A DNA stretch of 64,000 bases from Thozetella sp. PMI_491 (taxonomy: Eukaryota > Ascomycota > Sordariomycetes > Chaetosphaeriales > Chaetosphaeriaceae). Position numbers and translations under genes: made by a program. Positions 44,562 to 56,492 of this stretch are shown here, piece after piece. The notes under the pieces are model-generated. The model was not told where the DNA came from. It was given only the letters and a program-made list of their open reading frames with translations, and did no database searches. The stretch is from positions 372,001 through 436,000 of the forward strand of contig MU270019.1 in assembly GCA_021432635.1 (NCBI GenBank). Reading direction: 5' to 3'. The first letter of the stretch is position 1; every line of letters starts with the position of its first letter.

Positions 44562-45792
44562 ATGCCAGCAGCCCCTAATGCCCCGGTGATCATCCGCCTC
44601 TCTGATGAGGAGCGGGACACGGGCGTCATGTCCGATCACCACCTGTACGACGCAGTCGAGGCCTTCTTCGGCGACGGCTTCGTCGTGTTGGAGAACGCAG
44701 TGCATGATGACATGATCGACAGCCTGAACCAGAGAATGCTTCAAGACACCGAGCGGCTCATGGCAGGGGAGGGCCTATCGCACTACGCGTAAGTCCCATT
44801 CGGGGAGGGGCTAGGAATAAGGCAACGGGAGGTCTTAGCGCTGACGAACCCTTGTGCCGTAGGCCTTTAAACAACAAGGTGGCTGAGAATGGCGCCAAAG
44901 CTGGCGGAAACCTTTCCCAGGTGCCGCCCCTTGAGAAAGGTGAGTGGCTAGTTCCCGCAGCTATAGACAAGCTTCTCTCCGAATTATTCAAGAGGATTCG
45001 GCCTTGTCTGATCCTTCGCGTGTAGAATGGCTCTCGCCTGAAATCTTTGCCAACAAGCATGCGGCCCGCGTCATCTCGTACATCCTGGGCCCCAAACCCG
45101 AGGTCCACTTCCTGCGCTCCAACACGCTTCTAAACAACGATGACCGCCAGCGCGTCCACTCGGACATGCGGTTTGAGCACCCTAATCACCCGTTCGCCAT
45201 CACGCAGAACGTGTGCCTCTGCGACTGTGGCCCGGAGAACGGAATGACCGAGCTGTGGCTGGGCACGCAGAACACGGGCGTGGAGATCCGGCCGCAGCTT
45301 GGTGAGCCCTTCATCGACGAGAAGTTTGTCGAGGAGAGGCGCAAGATCCGGCCACCTATCTACCCCCAGGTCAAGAAGGGATCCATATTGGTTCGGGACC
45401 TGCGTCTCTGGTGAGTGCTCAAAGCCGCTGACTGCGCACTGCACATTTCTGCCGGTTTTTGCCGGGATTTGCTTCGCGTCAAATCTCGAGCCACTACTGA
45501 CCTTCCCAGGCACGCCGGGATGCCCAATCCCACTAATAACGTCCGCATCCTCCTCACCATTAACTACTATGCCGGTTGGTTCAAGAATGGCGCACTTGTC
45601 AGTTTCCCAGAATCGCTCAGGTCTCACGTCGCCGCCCTGGAGAAGTTCGCAGATATTAAGATTGCCGCGACTTTTGAGCAGGATGACGAGTTCAACTACC
45701 TCGACAGTAAGTTTAGCAACAACTTTAGCTCAGTTCTCCATCCCGAGATCTGGGAGAAGATTGCACATGTAAAGACGGCAAAGGGGTATTAG
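44562..45792 (+). CDS. Phytanoyl-CoA dioxygenase (PhyH) family Fe(II)/2-oxoglutarate enzyme (323 aa)
   Basis: Four exons: 44562-44788, 44863-44939, 45026-45410 and 45510-45792. The start is MPAAPNAPVIIRLSDEE, then FFGDGFVVLENAVHDDMID, the N-terminal strand typical of PhyH proteins. HSDMRFEHP supplies the iron-binding H-x-D pair, and LWHAGMPNPTNNVR, created by joining exons 3 and 4, supplies the distal His and the Arg that binds 2-oxoglutarate. The enzyme should hydroxylate or otherwise oxidise a small organic substrate. Fungal members often work in secondary metabolism. It is divergent from the sugar transporter and upstream of a reductase, but no backbone enzyme is in view. Confidence 0.9.
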
Positions 45793-46889
45793 GAGGTACT
45801 CATGCCTCGCGGTAAACTCGGACCGCTAGGAAAGAATAACGACGAGATGTCAGACTAGAAGAGCTCCACGTAGTGTCATTAGTACCCAATCCTTAGAACT
45901 TATTCCACCCTCCACTCTTTGCGCTTCAGAATTTGCACATGTGCTTTGGTGAGGATTGAGGAACAGTGCCGAGGGCCCACTCCGTGATATGGCGCACATT
46001 TGCATGTATTAGCAACCTCAGCAGTCCCTGCTGCCAGACCTATCTTTCTTGTAATATCCATGTAACTCGAAACTCGGTGGCCAGTCAAAATTGGCGTGAA
46101 GCCAAGGAGATACCTCCAAGATACCGGGAATGCAATATGGACGACAGCGAATGTTCATTGGTTACCGATGGTGGCAATGGCGGCAGTCTAGTTCCACTAG
46201 GGCGAATACTAGACCATGATATTCAGGAGAAGGCAGGCCCAGCCACGGCCAGCCACGAGTTCTATGCAGGAGACCACGCAACTCGCGCATCAACACCATG
46301 ATCACAGGTGGTTAGAGACATCGCGCTGGCAGGCCAAGGCACGCGACACAGCATCTCGGCGAACCTCGCCGAATCCAGACCCCACCGGTCCAGCGGGGTG
46401 GTTATGTCCATCCCCCACGCCGGGGACAGCATAGCGACTCCGAGGCGTTTCACGAGCTGCCAAGGTCGCTAGCTTGGTCCCGCAGCTAGCCCGGGGTGTG
46501 CCTACGGGGTGCGTAGAGCCGCGCTCTACTCCAGAAACTAAGGCTTTTAGCGGCAATTATGGGACTATCTGCCGGCGTCCGGAGGAAGTCCCGGGGCATC
46601 TAATTGTATTCTTTAGCATGAATCGGTTAGCATGACTTATTGAGGTATAGTAGCAGCTCCGCTATGGTCTCAGGCCCCAGAAATAGGGAATGACATGCAG
46701 GATATTCGTCATGGCACTGGGGTGAGCCCGACTCTGGTGGACCCCTTTTTTCGCCATCGTGGTACACTGCGGGGTTTGGAGGGGAATAACCGGGGTAATC
46801 GGATGCCCATGTTCAATACATAACCTACCAGCGTCGTGATTTGTTTGTGGCCTGCACTTCCCCGCACACCTCCAACGCCTTCGGCCGCC
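45793..46889. other. Intergenic region, nothing firm
   Basis: A 54-codon plus-strand frame at about 46137-46301 (begins MDDSECSLVTDGGNGG) has coding-like composition but no support from domain or neighbours. The rest shows nothing recognisable. Confidence 0.35.
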
Positions 46890-48041
46890 ATGTCTCAACC
46901 CCCGTAGGTATTCGCTAAATATCGCTTTCGTGCCCAGAGAGGCTCACAGTGTCCCGCAGAAAATACGTCCTTGTGACTGGGGCCACCGGATTCATCGGTG
47001 CCCATGTGGTCGACCAGCTCCTTGGCCGTGGCCTCAAAGTCCGTGGCGCCACGCGGTCCCTCGCCAAGGGCAATGAGATGGTCCAGGCCCGGCCACAGTT
47101 CGCCTCCTCGCTTGATTTCGTCGAAATCGATGACTTTGAGAATCCTGGCGGTGGCGGACTCGACGAGGCACTCAAGGACATCGATGCCGTGATCCATGTA
47201 GCCAGCGTGAGCGATCCCCTCCTAACCACGAAAAGCTACTCTCAGCTCACGTAAGGGCGCTACTAACCAACTGCCGCCGTAGCCGCTCAAATACGACACC
47301 ACGAACAACGAGCAAGAGCTCATCATCCCCGCCATCAATGGTGTCAAGGCCGTCCTCGAGGCCTCCGCAAGGGGCAACGTCAAGCGCGTCGTGTTGACCT
47401 CGTCGTTTGCATCCGTCATGAACGTTGACCGCAAGGCCCCGCCTTACTTCACTTACACCGGCGACGACTGGAATCCTTTGACATACGAGGAGGCCGCGGC
47501 TCCGACCACACCTGCCCATATCGCATATCGTGGCGCCAAAAAATATGCAGAGAAGGCAGCATGGGATTTCGTCCGTGACCAGAAGCCCGGGTTCGATCTC
47601 GTTACCCTGTGTCCCTCCATGACCTTTGGTCCGGTTGTTCATCCCGTCGCCAGCCTAGACAAGTTAAACGAGTCAAATGCGATGCTGTGGAAGGTAGCCC
47701 AAGGCGAACCGCTCCCAATAGCACGCGTCCCATTCTGGATTGATGTCCGCGACCTGGCCAAGGCACACGTAGAGGCACTATTGCGGCCAAGCGCTGGAGG
47801 TAAGCGCTACATCCCAGGCACCCCGGAGAGATTCTCGTACGACCTTGCGGCAAAGATTATGGAGGAGGAGTTTGACTGGGCCAAGGGCAAAGTAAAGCGT
47901 GCAGAACAGATCATTGACGAGTCGCACGGAATGGGCGGCGAGACTGCTGCCCGTGAGCTTGGGCTTGAGTACAAGAGCTTCAGGGATACCGTAGTCGACC
48001 TGGTGTCGCAGGCATTAAAGATGCAGGCAGCTAGCTCGTAA
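46890..48041 (+). CDS. NAD(P)-dependent epimerase/dehydratase-type reductase (extended SDR, 339 aa)
   Basis: Exons 46890-46903 (14 nt), 46960-47206 and 47283-48041. The tiny first exon encodes MSQP and part of the fifth codon, and joins to KYVLVTGATGFIGAHV, the GxxGxxG dinucleotide-binding loop. Later motifs are DFVEIDDF, AVIHVASP, RVVLTSSFASVM with the catalytic Ser, and YRGAKKYAEKAAW with the catalytic Tyr and Lys (YxxxK). FWIDVRDLAKAHVEAL is typical of the Gre2/dihydroflavonol-reductase-like group. These enzymes reduce aldehydes, ketones or methylglyoxal with NADPH in the cytosol. The acceptor at 46959 was chosen over AG at 46948-46949 because only it keeps frame. Confidence 0.9.
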
Positions 48042-48249
48042 TAGATTAGAATACGCCGTAGGGATCCTCGTTCGGTTTGCCAGCCCCTCCGATCGACTTG
48101 ACAAAGATTCGACACCTATTATCGGCGTCACATTGCACTTTGAAGCGTTTGCGCGGGTGCGCAGGGCCGCAGTCGAGGTTAGAATAACCGCACGTCCGAC
48201 ATCCTTGACCGTACTGTAGCCGCATTGCAACATCCAAAGTAATTTCTAA

Positions 48250-49290
48250 TTACATATTAGCTCGATGTGGCTGATCTAGCAAATCAGTCCGCTCCTCGGG
48301 TAAGACATCGGTATTATGAGATCTAAACTCCATCCCTTCGTGTTGACTGAACTTGAAGCCGTGCGCCATCGTCTCCGTCATACCCAGCAGTTCGGATTGC
48401 AGAACAGCGCGGCACACCAGCGCGCTGGCCGCATATCTGCCAAGAATATGGACGGCGTCCACAACGCTGAAGGAGATTAAACCAGACAGGACTAATGTGC
48501 CGAACACCACATGTGCGACGGTCCCTAATTCGATTAGGTAGGTGAGACTGTGGTAAGACAGGCTCTCCTCCTTCCACTCAAGCTTCCGCGGTGTCTGAAA
48601 TGCGCAACATGTGAATTGGTCTTGTGCCCAGCCAGCGAATCCCAGAATAGATGGATTGATTTGGGTAGGCATGACTAGACGGACGCGTACTAGGACCGTC
48701 ATGATGCCGCCGATGTGGATAACAGCAGCGATAAGTGTCCACAGAGGCACCAAGAATACCGTCTCCCGGGCGAACACAACATCGGCGTGCACGCCGAGGA
48801 TATAACTCAGATAGACCATGTTTGCAACTGCGCCGCCAACAGCGAGGGTTTCAAGCACAGAGATAGAAGCCTGAAGGAATCCTCGAATGCGGGGGAATCT
48901 GAGTTGGGTGGTATCCGAGCGAGCATGCTCTTCGAGATCAACAAGCTTGCGCAGGATGTTGGTGAACTCGGCGCTCTTCGCGCCGGCAACCGTCGTGCTG
49001 CCTAGTGCGATCAGAATCGCCAGGAGCGGCCCACGAAGGCTGAGCAAGCCGGTCTCGGCTAGTGTGCTGCCCAGGCTCTGCAAAATGGTCGGCAGCAGAC
49101 CCAAGATCACGGCGCTGGCAGCAAGCTCCGTCTTGCGGGATTCTGGGAACTCGTTTAAGATGCAGTCGATAAGGGGAGTGACAAGGGCGGAATTTCCACC
49201 ATTCGGTCTGTTGATGTTACTGCCGTTTCCAGTCTTGTAGTCATCCAGCTCGGACTTGCATGCGCTGGCGGTAATGTTCTGCACAGTCAT
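48250..49290 (-). CDS. Multi-pass membrane protein of unknown function (346 aa)
   Basis: Intronless. After 45 polar residues comes NEFPESRKTELAASAVILGL and LPTILQSLGSTLAETGLLSL, a hallmark of a fungal membrane-protein family that I recognise but cannot name. About six or seven hydrophobic segments follow: ASISVLETLAVGGAVANMVY, FLVPLWTLIAAVIHIGGIM, LGTVAHVVFGTLVLSGLISF and AASALVCRAVL among them. The C-terminal 40 residues are hydrophilic. There is no transporter or enzyme motif. It converges with the reductase gene. Confidence 0.72.
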   Translation of the reverse strand: MTVQNITASACKSELDDYKTGNGSNINRPNGGNSALVTPLIDCILNEFPESRKTELAASAVILGLLPTILQSLGSTLAETGLLSLRGPLLAILIALGSTTVAGAKSAEFTNILRKLVDLEEHARSDTTQLRFPRIRGFLQASISVLETLAVGGAVANMVYLSYILGVHADVVFARETVFLVPLWTLIAAVIHIGGIMTVLVRVRLVMPTQINPSILGFAGWAQDQFTCCAFQTPRKLEWKEESLSYHSLTYLIELGTVAHVVFGTLVLSGLISFSVVDAVHILGRYAASALVCRAVLQSELLGMTETMAHGFKFSQHEGMEFRSHNTDVLPEERTDLLDQPHRANM

Positions 49291-51302
49291 TCCAGTTCGG
49301 GAAAAACTGGTCGAATTGATGAGTTGGCGAGGCTGCTGCCATCTTTAGGAGCGCAAAAGCGCAGATTCAAAGACTCGCAAGCCGCATTGATGTAGAGTGG
49401 TATCTATTTGTAACAAGAATGTGCCACTATCACTCATGTACCGGCAGGATGCGTTTCATAAAGCTCGACAGAGCTACGACGAGCAAAGAGACTAGGGAAA
49501 ACTTACTCAACCTCCAGAATAGCTCCAAATAAAACTTAAGGGATATTTTGGAAGTTCAGACTTCATAGTAGACACTCATTTTTTTGCGCAAGGCTGCGTT
49601 AGACTTGTCAACATGTCACAGAAGCAACCATGCCTACCAATCGCCCATGCCAAATCTGTGAGTGGACTGTTTGAAGCAGTGTCCCCCTATAATATCCATG
49701 TCGATGTTGGGGGTTCCGATTTCTGATTCCTCTAATTCGCTTCGATAAGACCCATAGTGACCCCCCAAGCGAGCTCATTCTATCCAATCAAAACCTAGGA
49801 ACCCAGACCCACTTTGTCACTCAATTAAGAGCTTTAGGGATAAGTTGCTGAAACTTTACTTCAACTTCCATGATATATACTTATGTCCCGGTCACTTAAT
49901 CTGCCTTCTCCCTCTTTCTGATTCCTTTGATTTCCTTTGGTTTCGATTGTCTGTATTTAATTAAATAGTAAAAACACCGCTATCTGGCTAATGCAGCGCC
50001 GCGTGTCTGCCTCATATGATCTATTCATCGCCTGGAGGTGAACAATCCTCCTCTTGACGAGTCTAAGCAATAAGGCGCATGTCCCTATGAATCTATCCAG
50101 TACAAGTGACTATTGCGATAAATAAGTATTCTCTTCATCGTGTTTGGTTGGGATGCCTTTAATCTTTGCTGTATTTGTGCGCCGGAAACCCCGGTGTCCT
50201 CGAAGATAGGCTCCGCCGAGCGCTACTTATGACGCTAACTGCACCGACATCGCGGTATGTTAGCTGTACGCTCTCTAGATGCTTTTTCTAATTCCTTCTG
50301 CCAGTTAGGGTAGATCCTATCCAATACAGCACTATAATGGGCTGCAGTAAGGCTGACGCGTCTGGATGGCGAGAGTGTAGGTTTTCTACCTTTGCCTTTA
50401 GGCATCAAGCCCTTAATACTACTTAAATAGCTCTGGTATCTATAATTAACGTCTGTATTACTCCCTAGCGGCCCTTATCTGCATTACTGTCAGATTTATC
50501 GCAAACCTTGCTAGACCGGGTCCCTGTCTAAGCGATACCTGTGTGCTGGTGATCAGCCGCTTTATTCGCCAGGCAGAGCTTTTAGCTTGGCGAAAAGGCA
50601 TAAACTGCGCTTGAAATCATACTTGGGCCTTATTATAATATACTATTACCTGTCGCGCATGGCTGTCGCTTGTGGCTGTCACTCGTGCGGATCGCTCATG
50701 TTAGTCTAACTCAGACACCTCAATTCCAACGATAAAACTACAGGCGAGACTTCATGGGAGCTTATTTGTGGTGAAGCGACGGCCTTACCTGATTACCTAG
50801 CTGGTTCTGCCATTGAGTAGCTTCTTGTAAAGAATGTTGTTTATTAGAATCTCAGTATTTTCTCTAGTCCCAGTTCTCGATAATATTAAAGGCAATACCC
50901 CTCGCGGAGGCAAATTTCAACTTAACAGCCAATAAATCAAATTGCTAGTTTCTTCTTCCTTGAGTCAACAACTTGATCTTCCACGATACTCTGGCTCCAA
51001 ATGTACGTCGTGGTAGAGAACTGCTTAAGCAATCAATCTCTAGCCTATGGCAGAATGCACGAGGCTACCGCACTGAAGCTATTTAGAGGCCATCAACACA
51101 TTTTAATGGCATCTACGTGAGCACGAGGGTTAGTTTCAACTCTCGGATCATAAGGGTAAACACCATACCTTCACACCCGCGCATATTGTCGCTAATGCGT
51201 ACATAGCAGCCCCAAACACCAACCTTTAGCCATGAACTACATACCAAATTGGTCAGTTGTAGTAGCTTAAGGAGTAAGGCAGCGTGCCTATCGAGGCAGC
51301 CT

Positions 51303-51355
51303 ACCGTAGCTCATCGGCCTGGTCTCCACTAAATTGTGGGTTCGTGTCGCCCACC
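51303..51355 (+). repeat. tRNA-like (A-box/B-box) relic
   Basis: TAGCTCATCGG (about 51307-51317) fits a Pol III A box, and GGTTCGTGTCG (about 51339-51349) nearly fits the B box. GTGGG/CCCAC can pair as a T-arm stem around a 9-nt loop. The region between is too short for a normal anticodon arm and the acceptor stem does not pair, so it is a degenerate tRNA or tRNA-derived SINE fragment at best. Confidence 0.22.
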
Positions 51356-52499
51356 GCGCACTTAACGAACGACTCTTCGTTAGATATGCGGTGAAGATTT
51401 TCTGGAGAATTATACTCCGTCGCATCGATTCTGCAAGGCGCATAATAAATGTCACAGTTTAAGCGACACATCTTGCCACCGCTTCTAGATAATTTTCAAC
51501 CTCTACAGCGGAAAGCAGCGCCTGTAGGAAGACGGCGATTCTCAATTTTTTTTGACTAGGGATGGAGCCTAAATGACCCGGAGATGATGTGATAGGAGCT
51601 TTTGGAAGTGGTCTTGGGCCGTCGACAATGTAATGACGTTGAGACAGCTTGCCCAACTTAAATAGACAAAATAGACCTGCTACTTGGTCTCGTCTTGCAC
51701 CTAATAATCCCATGGCTCTGATGCCTACTGAGGTCGCTAGTCAGCTTACTATACTCTCGTATAGAAGTGATAGCGACACAGCCCAAAGTCCAAGGTAGAC
51801 GCTTGATGAACTGCCCCTCCGCGCATCGTTGAAACCGAGCCCTCAAGGCAAATCAATATGCACGAGTAGATTGAGTACGAGGCTTAAGCAAAGACAGCGC
51901 ACGCCAAGACCTAAAGCTAGCTGTGCTTAGCGATAGATAAGATTTTACCGTTACACAGTGGCTGGCCTTGCTGCGCCATCTTGGTCTTTAAAAGTCGCGT
52001 TGCCTCAGTGTCTATTGTAGTCCCAACCGGAGCGGGCTTCAACAGCGACACAATCTAGTATTTACAGCAAATATGAAGTCAGGGCAGCGCGGGCCTATAT
52101 TGCGGCAGTGCATTGACCGAGAAATGCGCCTTGGGCCAGGTGACGAGGCCGGCTAATTAATGTTGGAGAGTGACTATCTAAGACGTCGGATATGGTACCA
52201 GGTGCCAAGCTACGCACACCTACCCTATCTTTAGTTTATTTATTTCAGGTACGTGATCCTCTTTCTGGCCGTCCCAATCGCAATTAATTGCCCGATTGAG
52301 CTTTGGGTGAGTTGGGTGGGTAGCGAACACATCAAGTACGAGGACTCCCGTCTGTCTAACCATGTTCCACAATAGAAGAGTGGATAAATAAAGGATTTGC
52401 AGGAGGCACCGGTTGGCTGATTAGCTGAGATATCAGATGGCCACCCATGGCTTCCGTCAGATGCAATCAAACGAGGACGAATACCAGAGCGAGCCCCAG

Positions 52500-52650
52500 A
52501 GGGTGAGCCACAGCTAGAACCGTTACACCAACGGGTTCTTTGCCACCAATGCTTCGGACTGGCTTGGCAAAACTAATGATCCTTCCAGTTCAATGTGGCA
52601 GTACTTATCTAACTTTTACTCTATGGGGGGCTCCATAGCCCAGGGGGGAT
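52500..52650 (-). pseudogene. Decayed fragment similar to the 34330-36231 gene
   Basis: The 15-mer at 52577-52591 is identical to 34573-34587 inside the C-terminal coding region of the 34-kb gene. Read on the minus strand, the relic gives HIELEGSLVLPSQSEAL where the gene has HELEGSVPLPKPPAL. A flanking patch (about 52625-52660) also resembles 34675-34710, with about 54 bases lost between. Stops interrupt the frame. Confidence 0.35.
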
Positions 52651-53302
52651 TCTTAATTTTCAGGTGTAAACGTCCAGAGACGCAGTGGATCGCAATATCC
52701 AGGACGGGCAGGGAGATGTCCTTTTGATATCACCCAAACCTTCCAATTAACCGATATCCTCACGGCGAACAGAATATACATCGTTCGCGAGAGTATTGCA
52801 TCCATCCCATGTGCTCGTAAACTTGTGTGGGTATTACACGTGAATGTCGTGACGGATCAGTCTTGACGGACTCTACACGAGAGGGAGCTAGGAAATAGGT
52901 CCGCGCTAGGGTTCTGGGAGCCTCCAGTAGCCAACCTGTCAACAATGCACTATCTAGATTGTCGCCGTGCGTGGGGATACTAGGTATGGCCTGCATGTAA
53001 AAGTGTGTACAACTCCTGCGCCTATGGGTTCCTAGGCAAAATTACTCCTAAGAAACAACTAATATTAATCCATTACAAGTGTAGAGCGAAGTCTTCCCCT
53101 TTTATCGAGCTAGCTGCAAGTAGGGGATTGCAGCCACCTCTTATTTCGAAGCACCCTTGATGGTCTTATCCAGCCCGATGATAAACCTAACCAGTCTCAG
53201 CACATGTCAAGGTTACATCTGTAATGCAAAATCTCGCAGAAGTTTGATCGAAAACTAACTCGACACCAGAATCAACCTCTTCGTCCCAAAATGGCTTTGC
53301 AG

Positions 53303-55900
53303 TCAGCCTATGGGTACCTTTAAGTTTGGGGGACCTCTGCGAAGGCCGCCTCGATCGTCAAACATGTCTCCGCTTTTAGGTTTCCCTGCAAGAATTGCAT
53401 ATTAGATCAATTCTAATCTATTCTCTTAAAGCATGGAAGAACGTACCTGAATTCTGACCACGGTTGCTCGGTGCCGGGCCAGTCGGCGATATGGATGACG
53501 AGTCCGCCTGAGCTGGACTTAGCTGTGGTTTTTGTGGTTGTGGTTGATCCGGAGGAACAGTGAGATTAGGGCTTCCATGCTGCGGTCCTATTTCATCATA
53601 GACACGTTCCGGCGCCTTCTGACTCCAAAACGGGGTCGTGTCCTTGGCATCAACGGCTGTTGTCTTCCCGAGGGGAATGAGGCTTTTTGATAACTGGGGA
53701 TTCTCATCCACAACGGCACCCTCGTCACGGCCCCAGATTGGGGGGCCATACGTTGGGCCACGGTCGTAAATGCAACGATGGTTGTCTGCGCGTTCCGTGG
53801 GGTATGATACAACAGGCTGCTGATCTTTGCCATTTGGGCCCGGCGCGATCGTAAGAAACTTCGAACCAAAACTTTTCTCTATATGGACTATCCCCCACTC
53901 AGGGGGGTAGTCGTTCTTCGCCTCCCAGAATTTCTCGCACGCATGGCAATATCTTTGAATCCTTGTCGTCTTGGACATGCGTTCCGTCTGTTGATCCCTG
54001 CATGCGCAACATTTGATCTTACTCTGTCCCGCGTTAAAGCAGCGAGCTGCCTGGCCATCGTGTTGGCAATGTCCCAATTTCCAACCTTGTGGACATAAGC
54101 GGTCCGGCTTTGAGGTCCAGTGATTTCGGCAGCTCTCACAATACTCATTTAGCCGCTCTTGCTTCTTCATCACAGATCCACGCTTATCCCGACACGCACA
54201 GCAGCAGCCTGTAGTGCCATATATCGATGAATTTGTCGCTTCCCAAACATTGGCTCTCTTGTGCTCACACTTCAAGTTCCACTCTCGGGGACATTCCGAC
54301 AAGAGTGTCTTGGCCCACTTGGCTGCGCAGAATCGACAGTACAGGGAACCGCTCAGCCGGAGCTCGCGTGGCATGGAGGATGTGCGGCTATCCTTACAGG
54401 CACAGCACATGCCAGTCTTCTTCTGGAGGGAATTGCAGCTGTGTACATCTTTGCCGTGCTTACAGGGTACGGCCCACGGTCGAGGCCCTAAGTACCCCTT
54501 CCAGTAACTAGCGCAGGCCGAACAGTATTGCTTCGTCCGGTCCTCCACGGTGAGGACTGCTGTCCTCGTGTCCTTGCACACACAGCAAGAGACGTCGAAG
54601 AGCGGCACCGACTGGCAAGCTTTGGTCATCTGGTGCACGCATTGCACATCAGCTAGTTTCCAGTGTCGTGGGCAAAGTCGTGAGGGCAAGGCACTCCAGC
54701 GTGTCTTGCAAAAAGTGCAATAAGAATTGATTCGGGCGTCTTTGGTTAGCAATGCAGATCTGTAATCCGCACAGGCGCAACACCTGATACCCCTCAGGCC
54801 GGGAGCTCGAGCCCATTGCCTGCAACCTGTAGTGGGGCAGGCGACGCACTTCTCGTTGATACTGGGAGGGCTGCTGACGGAGCGCGCGGGAACTGATGAA
54901 ATCCGATCTCTCTCCACGAAACTGTAGCGAGTTCTGCGATTCTGAACGGGTGATGGTCGTCTTGACTGAACTGGCGATGGTGGTATGAATGTATTACGCC
55001 GATGAGCACGTGATATACAGCACCAAAATATGATCCCCAGGAATATTGCGCCTCCTACGATGAACAACACGACCAAAACGATGGATATTGTTTGGGTAAG
55101 CGCGAAAATCTGGAATGTGGGTGCTGATGATGCGCTAGTCGACGGAGAGGGTGTGGGCGACAGACTTGCTACGGCGACGACTGAGACAGCAGGGTGAAAG
55201 ACTATGATGCTGGTGTCGCTAGGCCATGTAGCCGTGGCTGTGCGGGATTCCGTCAAGAGATAGCCAGTGTACCACTGCTCCGCCCCTGGGGGTGAATAAG
55301 TGTAGATGGTAGAAATACCGCCAAAAAACTCTTGGTATGTAGCGCCCTTTCGTACACTTGTGTATCCATAACAGTTGAGCGAATCTTGCGGATGGGGGCT
55401 GGGGAAACTCCTTCAAGGTATAAGTCAGCTCTCGCAAAGCCCGGGTTAGATGTATTCACTTACGAGGGGCAACACACAACCGATGTCTCCGTGGCTAGAT
55501 AATCAGGCCTGATATAGTATGCTGTCACATAGTCTTGAGGACATCCCGGGGCCGGGGAGAAGTAAGAACCCCAAGTAAATCCCGGAGGAAGACAGGATGT
55601 TGTTTGAAAAGACCAAGAGGAAGTCATGTACTCGAAGTTAATGTAGGCATAGCTCACGGGCAGACCACTTGATGTTCGTGCGCAGTATCCCCGATAGCAA
55701 GTTCCCACAGCTGCCGTGATGTACTGCGACTTGCACGTCGACGGCGCCGTCCATGATGCCGCAAGTGTCACAGGTGGAAACGTCGATGTTGCTCTTGGGG
55801 CGATCGCAGCTTCCCTACCGACAGCAGTGGCGGTCTGAGTGGCGTATGGAGCCATCCTCGAGGAGCTTCGCAAACGATCGTGATGGCCGTAGTGAGCCAA
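53303..55900 (-). CDS. Membrane protein with five tandem Cys/Trp-rich repeats (about 823 aa)
   Basis: Exons 55900-55464, 55398-53447 and 53385-53303. The extracellular part (residues about 1-210) contains LPPGFTWGSYFSPAPGC, VVCCPS and CYGYTSVRKG, as in common fungal surface proteins. A transmembrane helix, ISIVLVVLFIVGGAIFLGII, precedes a basic segment. Residues about 300-600 hold five tandem repeats of about 55-60 residues with the pattern CCxCxDxRT...R...YCxxCxxxW.....CPxxW...C.H. Example starts are CCACADYRSALLTKDARINS, CCVCKDTRTAVLTVEDRTKQ and CCACRDKRGSVMKKQERLNE. The CxxC pairs suggest zinc binding. The tail is Pro/Ser-rich. An alternative start is ATG 55855. The last exon is the weakest call: the main frame also ends by itself at 53418. 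I do not know this repeat from any named family. Confidence 0.78.
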
Positions 55901-56208
55901 GAGAGCCTGCTACTAAGAGGTTTCGTCGCATAAAGTAGGTTGAGGGTTACTCGCTCTGACCATAGTCGATGGTACTCCAATGTCTAACCCTGTTCCAGTT
56001 AACAAGATAACGCGTTAAGAATCTACTTCTTGGGCAGTCCCTCCTATCCAGGAATAAGAATGGCTCGAGACATGTGTCAAATACCCCCCAATCCCACAGT
56101 CCTGTAAGTCAATGGGAAAACGAGCCAGCCTTCGACTTGGCCCAGTGGCTCGAGCTACGCGTCTTCCATTGCCGAACTACCTATTGCCTTAATTTCGGGG
56201 ATTCTTTT
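55901..56208. other. Intergenic, nothing recognised
   Basis: Separates the Cys-repeat membrane gene from the small secreted-protein gene downstream end; no feature seen. Confidence 0.4.
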
Positions 56209-56492
56209 TCACGCCTTCCCGTGGCACTGTAAACGAAGACGGAAAGATTTCTCCGCCTCTTCAATAAAAGAGACGAAGGCCATGGGCGCCGCGTAGACGC
56301 CCAGGTCGGTACGGGCCTCAATTTCTTCACAAGAAACCGCACTAGCAGCTGAGTAAGGAGCTGAAAAAGAAGAGGATGGCGTCTAGCCAGCGGGTCAGCC
56401 ATACTATCGCCCGTGTTGCCAAGAAGGCCGAGAGCGAGAAGGAGGGTTCCGGTGGCACGAAGACTGGTAACCATTTGGTGGGATATTTTCAA
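56209..56492 (-). CDS. Small secreted protein, two exons (73-79 aa)
   Basis: Exons 56492-56405 and 56360-56209, with a 44-nt intron (GTATGG donor, CTTCTTTTTCAG acceptor). The unspliced frame reads on into an Arg/Leu-rich tail with poor character. Splicing instead gives a well-behaved sequence ending FVSFIEEAEKSFRLRLQCHG-Lys-Ala. The first exon encodes a signal peptide: MVTSLRATGTLLLALGLLGN, starting at ATG 56474 or, with six more residues including a Lys, at 56492. The mature peptide is about 50 residues, contains GVYAAPMAFVSFIEEAEKS and two cysteines (SCEEI and QCHG), and is acidic in the middle. It has the size and layout of a fungal effector-like small secreted protein, but I recognise no family. 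The gene is too short for usual ORF cut-offs. Confidence 0.5.

Larger units (their letters stand above)
49291..53302. other. 4-kb gene desert with relics
   Basis: No intact gene is seen in 4 kb. On the minus strand, about 50260-50420 can be read for 55-60 codons (containing KGRKPTLSPSRRVSLTAAHY and DRIYPNWQKELEKASRERT) with frame breaks on either side, which looks like a transposon or gene relic. A tRNA-like stretch lies at 51303-51355 and a decayed duplicate fragment at about 52500-52650 (separate entries). Base composition is lower in GC than the flanking genes by eye, as expected for decayed repeat-rich DNA. Confidence 0.45.
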
